Positions 13,736-22,233 of a stretch of 37,527 nucleotides of DNA are shown here, piece after piece. Origin of the DNA: Mycolicibacterium agri (lineage in GTDB: Bacteria; Actinomycetota; Actinomycetes; Mycobacteriales; Mycobacteriaceae). The notes under the pieces were generated by a model that did not search any database, had not been told where the DNA came from, and saw nothing but the letters and a program-made list of their open reading frames with translations. The position numbers and the translations under genes were made by a program. Every line of letters begins with the position of its first letter. The stretch's first letter is position 1. The DNA lies in assembly GCF_002553505.1 (NCBI RefSeq), contig NZ_PDCP01000056.1:1-37527 (forward strand), written 5' to 3'.

Positions 13736-16357
13736 TCAGGCGAGCGTGACCAGGCCGAGCTCGGCCTCCGATGCCAGCAACGGGTGGTGCGGCAGCACCC
13801 GCACCGTGTAGCCGACCGGACCGGCGACCGGCAGCGGCGTCGTCGTCGAGAACACCTCGAGGCCACCGTCGGCGCTGCCGACGTGCGTCATCGTCACGGC
13901 GACGGGAGCGACCAGTGCGTCGGCGGCGTCCACGCGCCCCAGCACCGCCTGCACCGTCACCTCGTCGGGGCGCAATCCCGCCAGTTGCACCTTCGCGGTC
14001 AGCGTCATCTCCGAGCCCAGCAGCGGTGTGTCGGGCAACCCCGTGCTGTCGACGTCCGTGATCTGAATCTTCGGCCAGGCCTCCTGCGCGCGCTGGCGGT
14101 ACAGAGCCAGATCCCGCGCGGCACCGAACGCGGCGCCACCCTCCTCGAGCGGCTCGACGGTGCGGCGCAGCGACTGCGCGGCAGGCGCGTAGTACTTCTC
14201 GGTGTAGTCGCGCACCATCCGCGACGCCAACACCTTGGGGCCCAACACTTCCAGCGTGTGGCGGACCATCTCCACCCAGCGCACCGGGATACCGTGCTCG
14301 TCGCGGTCGTAGAACTTCGGCGCCACCGACTGCTCAAGCAGGTCGTAGAGCGCCGCCGCCTCCAGGTCGTCGCGGCGGCCCTCGTCGGATACACCGTCGG
14401 CAGTCGGTATCTCCCAACCGTTTTCGCCGTCGTACCACTCGTCCCACCAGCCGTCGCGGATGGACAGGTTCAGCCCGCCGTTGAGCGCGCTCTTCATCCC
14501 CGACGTGCCGCAGGCCTCCAGCGGACGCAGCGGATTGTTCAGCCAGACATCGCAACCCCAGTACAACTGGCGGGCCATCGACATGTCGTAGTCGGGCAGG
14601 AACGCGATGCGGTGGCGCACCTCCGGCCGGTCGGCGAACCGCACCACCTGCTGAATGAGCGCCTTGCCTCCGTCGTCGGCAGGATGCGACTTGCCCGCGA
14701 CGATCAACTGGATCGGATGCTTGTCGTCCAGCAGAAGCCGCTCGAGCCGTTCGGGGTCGCGCAACATCAGCGTCAACCGCTTGTACGTCGGAACCCGGCG
14801 CGCGAACCCGACGGTCAGAACGTTGGGGTCGAAAGCCGTTGCGATCCAACCCAACTCGGCCTCCGCGGCGCCGCGCTCCTGCCACGACCGGCGCAGCCGG
14901 GCCCGCACGTCCTTGACCAACAGCTCCCGCAGCTGCGACCGGATCCACCAGATCTGACCGGGATCGACGTGCTGCAACCGCTGCCAGGCCTCGGGCTCCC
15001 ACACCGCGGGGCCGGTTGGCAGCTCGCCGCCGTACAGCTCGCGGGCGACCTGCAGCCATTGCGGTGCGGCCCACGTCGGCGCGTGCACACCGTTGGTGAT
15101 CGACCCGATCGGCACCTCGTCCGGATCGAAGCCCGGCCACAGCGCGTTGAACAGCGCCCGGCTCACCCGGCCGTGCAGCCGCGACACCCCGTTGGCGCGC
15201 TGCGCCAGCCGCAGACCCATGTGCGCCATGTTGAACTTCGACGGATCGTCCTCGGCGCCGAACGCGATCACCCGGTCCAGCGGCACACCGGGCAGCAGCG
15301 GCCCGCAGACGCCGGACGCGTTCTCGTCGCCGCCGCCGAAGTAGCGCTTCACCATCTCCACCGGGAACCTGTCGATGCCCGCGGCCACCGGGGTGTGCGT
15401 GGTGAACACGGTCGACGACCGCACCACAGCCAGCGCGGTGTCGAAATCCAGCCCGGAGCCGATGAGCTCACGGATCCGCTCGACGCCGAGGAACCCGGCG
15501 TGGCCCTCGTTCATATGGAACACCTCGGGGGTGGGCAGGCCCTCGATCTCGGTGAACGCCCGGATGGCGCGCACCCCGCCGATGCCCGCCAGCAGCTCCT
15601 GTTTGATCCGGTGCTCCTGGTCGCCGCCGTACAGCCGGTCGGTCACGCTGCGCAAGTCGTGCTCGTTCTCCGGGATATCGGAATCGAGCAACAGCAACGG
15701 GATTCGGCCCACCTGCGCCACCCACACCCGGGCCCGCAGCTGGCCGCAGTCCGGCATCGCCAGGTCGATGAGCACAGGGTCGCCGGTGTGGTTGGTGAGC
15801 AGCCGCAGCGGAAGGCCCTGCGGGTCCAGCGCCGGATAGTTCTCCTTCTGCCAACCGTCGGCGGTCAGCGACTGCCGGAAGTACCCCGACCGGTAGTACA
15901 GGCCCACCGCGATGAGCGGCAGCCCTAGATCCGAGGCGGACTTCAGATGGTCGCCCGCGAGGATGCCGAGGCCGCCCGAGTAGTTCGGCAGCACCTCGGC
16001 GACGCCGAACTCCATCGAGAAGTAGGCGATGCCGTTGGGCAGCTCGTCGCCTGCCGCGGCGCGCTCCTGGTACCACAGCGGCCGGCTCAGGTAGTCGTCG
16101 AGTTGGTGGACGATGTCATCCAGCCGCGAGACGAACGACTCGTCGGTGGCCAGCTCGTCCAGCCGTTTCGGGCTGACCTGGCCGAGCAGCACCACCGGAT
16201 CGCAGCCGACCTGCTTCCACAGGTCAGGGTCGATGGTCGCGAACAGGTCCTGTGTCGGTTTGTCCCAGGACCAGCGCAGGTTGATCGACAGCCGCTCCAG
16301 GGCGACGAGTCGCTCCGGAAGGTGGGCGCGGACCGTGAACCGGCGGAGGGCTTTCAC
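13736..16357 (-). CDS. glgP: alpha-glucan (maltodextrin/glycogen) phosphorylase
   Basis: An 873-residue GT35 phosphorylase with the short N-terminal DUF3417 domain found in the actinobacterial/thermophilic type. It releases glucose 1-phosphate from alpha-1,4-glucans. The PLP-binding lysine is in EACGTSGMKSA (Lys about 622). Other family blocks are EFGVAEVLPNYSGGLGILAGDHLKSASDLG (read in parts), the VFHMNEGHAGFL segment, FTTHTPVAAGIDRF and GSITNGVHAPTW. I chose GTG 16357 (VKALRRFTVRAHLPE); the frame runs three codons further. It is transcribed away from glgE-glgB, sharing their control region, and would break down the polymer those enzymes make. Confidence 0.95.
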   Translation of the reverse strand: MKALRRFTVRAHLPERLVALERLSINLRWSWDKPTQDLFATIDPDLWKQVGCDPVVLLGQVSPKRLDELATDESFVSRLDDIVHQLDDYLSRPLWYQERAAAGDELPNGIAYFSMEFGVAEVLPNYSGGLGILAGDHLKSASDLGLPLIAVGLYYRSGYFRQSLTADGWQKENYPALDPQGLPLRLLTNHTGDPVLIDLAMPDCGQLRARVWVAQVGRIPLLLLDSDIPENEHDLRSVTDRLYGGDQEHRIKQELLAGIGGVRAIRAFTEIEGLPTPEVFHMNEGHAGFLGVERIRELIGSGLDFDTALAVVRSSTVFTTHTPVAAGIDRFPVEMVKRYFGGGDENASGVCGPLLPGVPLDRVIAFGAEDDPSKFNMAHMGLRLAQRANGVSRLHGRVSRALFNALWPGFDPDEVPIGSITNGVHAPTWAAPQWLQVARELYGGELPTGPAVWEPEAWQRLQHVDPGQIWWIRSQLRELLVKDVRARLRRSWQERGAAEAELGWIATAFDPNVLTVGFARRVPTYKRLTLMLRDPERLERLLLDDKHPIQLIVAGKSHPADDGGKALIQQVVRFADRPEVRHRIAFLPDYDMSMARQLYWGCDVWLNNPLRPLEACGTSGMKSALNGGLNLSIRDGWWDEWYDGENGWEIPTADGVSDEGRRDDLEAAALYDLLEQSVAPKFYDRDEHGIPVRWVEMVRHTLEVLGPKVLASRMVRDYTEKYYAPAAQSLRRTVEPLEEGGAAFGAARDLALYRQRAQEAWPKIQITDVDSTGLPDTPLLGSEMTLTAKVQLAGLRPDEVTVQAVLGRVDAADALVAPVAVTMTHVGSADGGLEVFSTTTPLPVAGPVGYTVRVLPHHPLLASEAELGLVTLA

Positions 16358-16395
16358 GCGACACAACCTTACTGGCGACGGATAAGAGCGCCATC

Positions 16396-16453
16396 AGTGT
16401 CGGTGCGACGTTCACCCGCATGTGGTTGGGCCCGACACTACGGTGGGTATAGG
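16396..16453. promoter_or_regulatory. glgP/glgE divergent control region: spaced inverted repeat and promoter-like boxes
   Basis: AGTGTCGG (16396-16403) and CCGACACT (16432-16439) are perfect inverted copies 28 bases apart. The right copy lies between a weak -35 (TTGGGC, 16426-16431) and a -10-like TATAGG (16448-16453) with 16-base spacing, pointing toward glgE. Paired half-sites over a promoter suggest control by a dimeric regulator, but this is inference from sequence only. Confidence 0.35.
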
Positions 16454-16498
16454 GCGCGACGAGGCTGTAAAAGGAATCCGGAACGACACCAGACGACA

Positions 16499-16516
16499 GC
16501 GGCCCGAGCGGGCCGC
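16499..16516 (+). promoter_or_regulatory. GC-rich hairpin in the glgE leader
   Basis: GCGGCCCG and CGGGCCGC are perfect eight-base arms separated by two bases. It sits 20 bases before the glgE GTG and just ahead of the AAGGAG ribosome site. If transcribed it could form a short stem that affects translation; it lacks a U tract and so is not a standard terminator. Confidence 0.35.
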
Positions 16517-16535
16517 GCCATGAAGGAGTGGGTAG

Positions 16536-18620
16536 GTGGCCGGTCGTATCGCAATCGATGACGTCGCCCCTGTGGTCTCCAACGGACGCTATCCCGCCAA
16601 GGCCGTGGTCGGTGAGATGGTCCCGGTGCGCGCGACGGTGTGGCGCGAGGGCCACGACGCCGTGGCCGCCACCCTGGTGGTCCGCTACCACGGCACCGAG
16701 TACCCGCAGTTGGCCGAGGGGCCGGTGCTCGAGGAGCCTGCGCAGCCGGTGCCCATCGAGAACGTCGTCAAGCCGGCCCGCCGGATCAAGCCGCAGCACA
16801 TTGCGATGTCGCTTGGCCGCACACCCGACGTCTTCCACGGGCAGTTCTGCCCCGACGCCGTCGGGTTGTGGACGTTCCGCGTCGACGGATGGGGCGACTC
16901 GATCGCCACGTGGCGGCGCGCGGTCACGGCCAAGCTGGACGCCGGGCAGAGCGAAAGCGAGTTGAACAACGACCTGCTGATTGGCGCGCGCCTGCTGGAC
17001 CGGGCCGCCACCGGCGTCCCCCGCGCGCTGCGGACACCGCTGCTCGAGGCCGCCGAGGCGCTTCGCACGCCGGGCGACCCGTTCACCCGCGCGGGCCGGG
17101 CGCTGTCGGAGGAGGTGACGCGGCTCCTCGAGGAGTATCCGCTGCGCGATCTGATCACCCGCGGTGAGTCGTACGGCGTGTGGGTGGACCGGCCGCTGGC
17201 GCGGTTCGGCGCCTGGTACGAGTTCTTCCCCCGCTCGACCGGCGGTTGGGACCGTGACGGCAACCCGGTGCACGGCACGTTCGCCACCGCGGCCAAGGCA
17301 TTGCCCCGCATCGCGAGGATGGGCTTTGACGTGGTGTACCTGCCGCCGATCCATCCGATCGGCAAGGTGCACCGCAAGGGCCGCAACAACTCGGTGACCG
17401 CCGGGCCCAACGACGTGGGATCGCCGTGGGCGATCGGCAGCGACGAGGGCGGCCACGACGCGGTGCACCCGGACCTCGGCACGATCGACGACTTCGACGA
17501 CTTCGTCGCCGCGGCACGCGACCAGGGCCTCGAGGTGGCGCTGGATCTGGCGCTGCAGGCGGCGCCGGACCACCCGTGGGCCAAGGAGCATCCGGAGTGG
17601 TTCACTGTGCTGCCGGACGGCACGATCGCCTACGCGGAGAACCCGCCGAAGAAGTACCAGGACATCTACCCGATCAACTTCGACAACGACCCCGCGGGCA
17701 TCTACCACGAGGTGCTGCGGGTGGTGCGGTTCTGGATCAGCCACGGCGTCAAGATCTTTCGCGTCGACAACCCGCACACCAAGCCGCCGAACTTCTGGGC
17801 CTGGCTGATCGGACAGGTCAAGTCGGTCGACCCCGACGTGCTGTTCTTGTCCGAGGCGTTCACCCGGCCCGCCCGCCTCTACGGCCTGGCCAAACTCGGC
17901 TTCACCCAGTCCTACAGCTACTTCACCTGGCGCACCGCGAAGTGGGAACTGATCGAATTCGGTGAAGACATCGTCGAACACGCCGACTACGCGCGGCCCA
18001 ACCTGTTCGTCAACACTCCCGACATCCTGCACGAGAGCCTGCAACAGGGCGGCCCCGGCATGTTCGCCATCCGCGCCGTGCTCGCATCGACGTTCAGCCC
18101 GGCCTGGGGCGTCTACTCCGGCTACGAGTTGTTCGAGCATCAGCCGGTGCGCGAAGGCAGCGAGGAATACCTGAATTCGGAGAAGTACGAGCTGCGCCCC
18201 CGCGACTTCGAGGCAGCCCTGGCCCGCGGCGAATCGCTGGAGCCGTTCCTGGCCCGGCTCAACGAGATTCGCCGTCTGCACCCGGCGCTGCGCGAGCTGC
18301 GCACGCTGAAGTTCCACCACATCGACAACGACGCGCTGCTGGCCTACAGCAAGTTCGACCCGATCACCGGCGACGCGGTGCTGGTGGTGGTCACGCTCAA
18401 CCCGTTCGGCCCGGAGGAGTCGACCCTGTGGCTGGACATGGGCGCCCTCGGCATGCACCCCTACGACCGGTTCTGGGTTCGCGACGAGATCACCGGCGAG
18501 GAATACCAGTGGGGCCAAGCCAATTACGTCCGCCTTGATCCGGCCAAGGCGGTCGCGCACATATTGAACATGCCGCGGATACCGGCCGAACAACGAGCGG
18601 CCCTGCTGCGCAGGGAATGA
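16536..18620 (+). CDS. glgE: maltose 1-phosphate maltosyltransferase GlgE
   Basis: A 694-residue GH13_3 enzyme that transfers maltosyl units from alpha-maltose 1-phosphate onto alpha-1,4-glucan chains. The catalytic nucleophile is Asp411 in KIFRVDNPHTKPPNFW and the acid/base is Glu440 in LFLSEAFTRP; the 29-residue spacing equals that of the Streptomyces enzyme (Asp394/Glu423). The N-terminal beta-rich domain and the ENPPKKYQDIYPINF segment of the donor site are present. GTG 16536 is eight bases after AAGGAG. The stop overlaps the ATG of glgB (ATGA), so the elongating and branching enzymes are translationally linked. Confidence 0.97.
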   Translation: MAGRIAIDDVAPVVSNGRYPAKAVVGEMVPVRATVWREGHDAVAATLVVRYHGTEYPQLAEGPVLEEPAQPVPIENVVKPARRIKPQHIAMSLGRTPDVFHGQFCPDAVGLWTFRVDGWGDSIATWRRAVTAKLDAGQSESELNNDLLIGARLLDRAATGVPRALRTPLLEAAEALRTPGDPFTRAGRALSEEVTRLLEEYPLRDLITRGESYGVWVDRPLARFGAWYEFFPRSTGGWDRDGNPVHGTFATAAKALPRIARMGFDVVYLPPIHPIGKVHRKGRNNSVTAGPNDVGSPWAIGSDEGGHDAVHPDLGTIDDFDDFVAAARDQGLEVALDLALQAAPDHPWAKEHPEWFTVLPDGTIAYAENPPKKYQDIYPINFDNDPAGIYHEVLRVVRFWISHGVKIFRVDNPHTKPPNFWAWLIGQVKSVDPDVLFLSEAFTRPARLYGLAKLGFTQSYSYFTWRTAKWELIEFGEDIVEHADYARPNLFVNTPDILHESLQQGGPGMFAIRAVLASTFSPAWGVYSGYELFEHQPVREGSEEYLNSEKYELRPRDFEAALARGESLEPFLARLNEIRRLHPALRELRTLKFHHIDNDALLAYSKFDPITGDAVLVVVTLNPFGPEESTLWLDMGALGMHPYDRFWVRDEITGEEYQWGQANYVRLDPAKAVAHILNMPRIPAEQRAALLRRE

Positions 18621-20857
18621 GGGAAGTGACCGAAAAGATGACGCGCACGAACCAACAGACGAGCCCACACCTGCGGCCGGATCCCAACGATCTGAACCGG
18701 CTGCTGGCCGGCGAGCACCACAACCCGCATTCGATTCTCGGCGCACACGAGTACGGCGACCACACGGTGATCCGTGCCTACCGGCCGCACGCAATCGAGG
18801 TGGCCGCGCTTGTCGGCAACGAGCGATACGTGTTCACCCACCTCGACGCCGGGCTGTTCGCGGTGGCGTTGCCGTTCACCAATCTGATCGACTACCGGCT
18901 GCAGGTGAGCTACGACCACGGCGGCGACGAACCGCACGTGCACACCGTCGCCGACGCCTACCGCTTCCTGCCGACACTGGGCGAGCTGGATCTGCACCTG
19001 TTCGCCGAGGGGCGCCACGAACGCCTCTGGGACGTCATCGGCGCGCACCCGCGCAGCTTCCGAACCGCCGACGGAGTGGTCGAAGGTGTGTCGTTCGCGG
19101 TGTGGGCGCCGAACGCCAAGGGGGTCAGCCTGATCGGCGACTTCAACCATTGGGACGGCGACGAGGCGCCGCTGCGGGTGCTCGGGTCGACGGGGGTGTG
19201 GGAACTGTTCTGGCCGGGGTTCCCGATCGGCGGCAAGTACAAGTTCCGTGTGCACGGCGCCGACGGTTCGGTCACCGAACGCGCCGACCCGATGGCGTTC
19301 GCCACCGAGGTGCCGCCGCAGACGGCGTCGCGCGTCACCATCAGCAACTACACGTGGGCCGACGACGAGTGGATGACGCGACGGGCGCAGGTCAATCCGG
19401 TGTTCGAGCCGATGAGCACCTACGAGGTGCACCTGATGTCGTGGCGGCCTGGCCTGAGCTACCGCCAGCTCGCCGAGGAACTCACCGAATACGTTGTCGA
19501 GCAGGGTTTCACGCACGTCGAACTGCTGCCGGTGGCCGAGCATCCGTTCGGCGGGTCGTGGGGCTACCAGGTCACGTCGTACTATGCCCCGACGTCACGG
19601 CTGGGCAGCCCGGACGATTTCCGCTACCTCGTCGACAAACTGCACCAGGCGGGCATCGGCGTGATTATGGACTGGGTGCCCGCCCACTTCCCCAAGGACG
19701 CGTGGGCGCTCGGCCGGTTCGACGGCACCGCGCTCTACGAGCACTCCGATCCGCGCCGCGGTGAACAGTTGGACTGGGGCACATACGTTTTCGACTTCGG
19801 CCGTCCCGAGGTGCGCAACTTCCTGGTGGCCAACGCGCTGTACTGGTTGCAGGAATTCCACATTGACGGTCTGCGCGTCGACGCGGTGGCATCGATGCTG
19901 TATCTGGACTACTCGCGGCCCGAGGGCGGCTGGACCCCCAACATCTACGGCGGCCGCGAGAACCTGGAAGCGGTGCAGTTCCTGCAGGAGATGAATGCGA
20001 CCGTGCACAAGGTCGCGCCGGGCATCGTCACCATCGCCGAGGAGTCGACGTCGTGGCCCGGCGTTACACGGCCGACAAACCTTGGTGGGCTTGGCTTCTC
20101 GATGAAGTGGAACATGGGCTGGATGAATGACACGCTCGAGTTCATCAAGCGTGACCCCATCCACCGCAGCTACCACCATCACGAGATCACGTTCTCGATG
20201 TTGTACGCCTACAGCGAGAACTACGTGCTGCCGATCAGCCACGACGAGGTGGTGCACGGCAAGGGCACGCTGTGGGGCCGGATGCCGGGGAACGATCACA
20301 TGAAGGCCGCGGGCCTGCGCAGCCTGCTGGCCTACCAGTGGGCGCATCCGGGCAAGCAACTGCTGTTCATGGGGCAGGAGTTCGGCCAGCGCGCGGAGTG
20401 GTCCGAGGAGCGCGGGCTGGACTGGTATCAGCTTGACGAGAACAGCTTCTCGACCGGCATCCAGAAGATGATGCGCGACATCAACGACATCTACCGCACG
20501 CGGCGGGCGCTGTGGTCGCAGGACACCCGTCCCGAGGGTTACTCGTGGATCGACGCCAACGACTCGGCCAACAACGTGCTGAGCTTCCTGCGCTTCGGCG
20601 ACGACGGCACGATGTTGGCCTGCATCTTCAACTTCTCCGGCGCCGAGCACACCCGGTACCGGCTCGGGCTGCCGCATACGGGCACTTGGCGGGAGGTGCT
20701 CAACACCGACGCCGACGTCTACAACGGCTCGGGCATCGGCAACTACGGCGCCGTGGAGGCCACCGACGAGCCGTGGCACGGCAGGCCCGCATCGGCGGTG
20801 ATGGTGCTGCCGCCGCTGTCCGCGCTGTGGTTCGAACCCGCTCAGCCGACCGACTGA
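18617..20857 (+). CDS. glgB: 1,4-alpha-glucan branching enzyme
   Basis: A 746-residue GH13 branching enzyme that cuts alpha-1,4 chains and reattaches them as alpha-1,6 branches. It has an N-terminal extension, a CBM48 domain (VSFAVWAPNAKGVSLIGDFN) and the catalytic barrel with Asp422 (GLRVDAVASMLY) and Glu475 (TIAEESTSW), plus the ISHDEVVHGKGTL motif. ATG 18617 overlaps the glgE stop. Internal alternatives are GTG 18626 and ATG 18638, which lose only a few polar residues. With GlgE it makes branched alpha-glucan. Confidence 0.97.
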   Translation: MREVTEKMTRTNQQTSPHLRPDPNDLNRLLAGEHHNPHSILGAHEYGDHTVIRAYRPHAIEVAALVGNERYVFTHLDAGLFAVALPFTNLIDYRLQVSYDHGGDEPHVHTVADAYRFLPTLGELDLHLFAEGRHERLWDVIGAHPRSFRTADGVVEGVSFAVWAPNAKGVSLIGDFNHWDGDEAPLRVLGSTGVWELFWPGFPIGGKYKFRVHGADGSVTERADPMAFATEVPPQTASRVTISNYTWADDEWMTRRAQVNPVFEPMSTYEVHLMSWRPGLSYRQLAEELTEYVVEQGFTHVELLPVAEHPFGGSWGYQVTSYYAPTSRLGSPDDFRYLVDKLHQAGIGVIMDWVPAHFPKDAWALGRFDGTALYEHSDPRRGEQLDWGTYVFDFGRPEVRNFLVANALYWLQEFHIDGLRVDAVASMLYLDYSRPEGGWTPNIYGGRENLEAVQFLQEMNATVHKVAPGIVTIAEESTSWPGVTRPTNLGGLGFSMKWNMGWMNDTLEFIKRDPIHRSYHHHEITFSMLYAYSENYVLPISHDEVVHGKGTLWGRMPGNDHMKAAGLRSLLAYQWAHPGKQLLFMGQEFGQRAEWSEERGLDWYQLDENSFSTGIQKMMRDINDIYRTRRALWSQDTRPEGYSWIDANDSANNVLSFLRFGDDGTMLACIFNFSGAEHTRYRLGLPHTGTWREVLNTDADVYNGSGIGNYGAVEATDEPWHGRPASAVMVLPPLSALWFEPAQPTD

Positions 20858-20867
20858 CGCGAAGGCA

Positions 20868-21764
20868 TCAGTACAGCGCGTTGGCGAGCTTGCGTCGGGC
20901 TTCGATGACCTCGGGGTCGGCCGGGTCGAAGAGCTCGAACAGCTCGACCAACCGCGTTCGCACCTTGGTGCGGTCGTCGCCCGCGGTGCGCTTGACCAAC
21001 GCGATCAGCCGGTCGAAGGCCGCCTTGGGGTTCTGCTGCAGGATCTCGACATCCGCAGCGGCGAAAGCTGATTCGATGTCGTCGGGGTTCGCGTCAGCGG
21101 CGACGATCGCCCCCGGCGCCTGCGACGTGGCCCGCTGCAGGAAGGCGATCTGACGCACCGCGCCCTTGGCCTCGGGGTGGTTGGGCTTCGCGTCGAGGAT
21201 CTTCTGGTAGGCGCTGCGCGCGGCGTCGAAATCGCCGGCGTCGAGGTGCGCGCGGGCCTGCGCCAGCTCGGGGTCAACCTGCTCGGGCTCGCCGGCATCG
21301 CCTCCGCCGCTGAGCTTTCCGGCGGTGGCGTTGAGCAGCGAATCGATCCAGCCGCGCAGCTGATCGGCGGGCTGCAGGCCCTGGAAGCTGGACAACGGTT
21401 GGCCTGCTGCCAGTGCGACGACGGTCGGGACGGCCTGCACGCCGAACACCTGCGCCACCCGCGGCGTCGTGTCGACGTTCACGGACGCCAGCGCCCACTT
21501 GCCGCCGTCTTGGGCCGCCAGCGTGCCCAGCGCGTTGGCCAGCTGCACGCTCGCGTCGCTGCGTGGCGACCAGAGCACCACGACGACGGGCACCTGGTTC
21601 GACCGAACCAGCACTTCGGCTTCGAAATTGGCTTCAGTGATCTCCACACCAGCCGGCGCGCCGGAGCCCTGCCCGTCGCTGGGCGCCGAGGCGCGCTGCT
21701 TCAGGGCGGACAGGTCAACCGCGCCGGCGATGGATGGACCGACGGGAGGACGTGGACGACTCAC
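20868..21764 (-). CDS. thioredoxin-fold/TPR protein, CnoX (YbbN)-like, no cysteines
   Basis: A 298-residue protein matching M. tuberculosis Rv1324 by position and sequence. A thioredoxin domain spans about 45-150: the strand VVVVLWSPRSDAS occupies the place of the WCGPC site, and GVQAVPTVVAL carries the cis-proline. Both active-site cysteines are absent, and I find no Cys in the whole protein from the chosen start. The C-terminal half (about 170-298) is helical, TPR-like, ending ELFDPADPEV and ARRKLANALY. This layout is that of CnoX/YbbN, a chaperone-linked holdase. I chose GTG 21764 (SRPRPPVGP start). Thirteen bases separate it from the DUF3817 gene upstream; glgB ends ten bases away, convergent. 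Confidence 0.85.
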   Translation of the reverse strand: MSRPRPPVGPSIAGAVDLSALKQRASAPSDGQGSGAPAGVEITEANFEAEVLVRSNQVPVVVVLWSPRSDASVQLANALGTLAAQDGGKWALASVNVDTTPRVAQVFGVQAVPTVVALAAGQPLSSFQGLQPADQLRGWIDSLLNATAGKLSGGGDAGEPEQVDPELAQARAHLDAGDFDAARSAYQKILDAKPNHPEAKGAVRQIAFLQRATSQAPGAIVAADANPDDIESAFAAADVEILQQNPKAAFDRLIALVKRTAGDDRTKVRTRLVELFELFDPADPEVIEARRKLANALY

Positions 21765-21777
21765 GCTTCTAAGTCTG

Positions 21778-22188
21778 TCACGCCGTTTCCGGCACCGATC
21801 CGCGTGGTTGCAGGACCCCCTTCGACGGGCTGGCAGACCCCATCCGACCACTCCGATCGGCCCATATGAGGAAGATCACACTGCCAAGCGGCACGACGCT
21901 CGCCAGCAACGCCAGCAACCATGTGCCGCGCGCCCATTTGACCGAGATTCCGACGAGCAGACCGGCCAACACGAACGCCACGAAGATCAGGCCGTGGGCC
22001 ATGCCGAACACCTTGACCCCGATCTCGGTGCGCGGGCTGCCCAGGTACTTGAAATACATCCCGACCAGCAGGCCGACCCAACTGACGGCTTCGGCCAACG
22101 CGATCAGGCGAAACCATCCCGCGGCGGTACGGACGGTGAAGGCGCTAGGGGCGTCAGCGGCGTCGGACACGCTTGTCATGGGCGCCAT
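21778..22188 (-). CDS. DUF3817 membrane protein, second copy
   Basis: A 136-residue membrane protein of the DUF3817 family. Three spans are visible, around 25-47 (FRLIALAEAVSWVGLLVGMYF), 61-80 (FGMAHGLIFVAFVLAGLLVG) and 88-108. The HG motif in the second span matches the copy at 983-1321. The C-terminal tail is Ser/Pro-rich. Start ATG 22188 or ATG 22179; neither has a good ribosome site. It lies between fadA4 and the CnoX-like gene on one strand and is probably the Rv1322 counterpart. Function unknown. Confidence 0.8.
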   Translation of the reverse strand: MAPMTSVSDAADAPSAFTVRTAAGWFRLIALAEAVSWVGLLVGMYFKYLGSPRTEIGVKVFGMAHGLIFVAFVLAGLLVGISVKWARGTWLLALLASVVPLGSVIFLIWADRSGRMGSASPSKGVLQPRGSVPETA

Positions 22189-22210
22189 TGTGCCCGAAAT
22201 TCCGCGCTAT

Positions 22211-22227
22211 TACTACACGCCGTAGTA
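22211..22227. promoter_or_regulatory. TACTAC-N5-GTAGTA palindrome
   Basis: Perfect six-base arms (22211-22216 and 22222-22227) around ACGCC, in the 45-base gap between the fadA4 stop and the DUF3817 start. A T-poor hairpin is possible, but the A/T content and symmetry look more like a repressor site for the downstream DUF3817-CnoX pair. No regulator is identified. Confidence 0.35.
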
Positions 22228-22233
22228 GACCGC

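Noticed and set aside
16520..16561. A 13-codon leader ORF (MKEWVGGRSYRNR) overlapping the glgE start.
   Set aside because: Its only support is an ATG; the AAGGAG inside it is the glgE ribosome site. No repeated codons or attenuator pattern.
13736..20857. Long open frames opposite glgP, glgE and glgB (up to about 850 codons).
   Set aside because: They mirror the codon periodicity of GC-rich genes on the other strand, are Arg/Ala/His-rich and show no domain; the opposite-strand genes are unmistakable.
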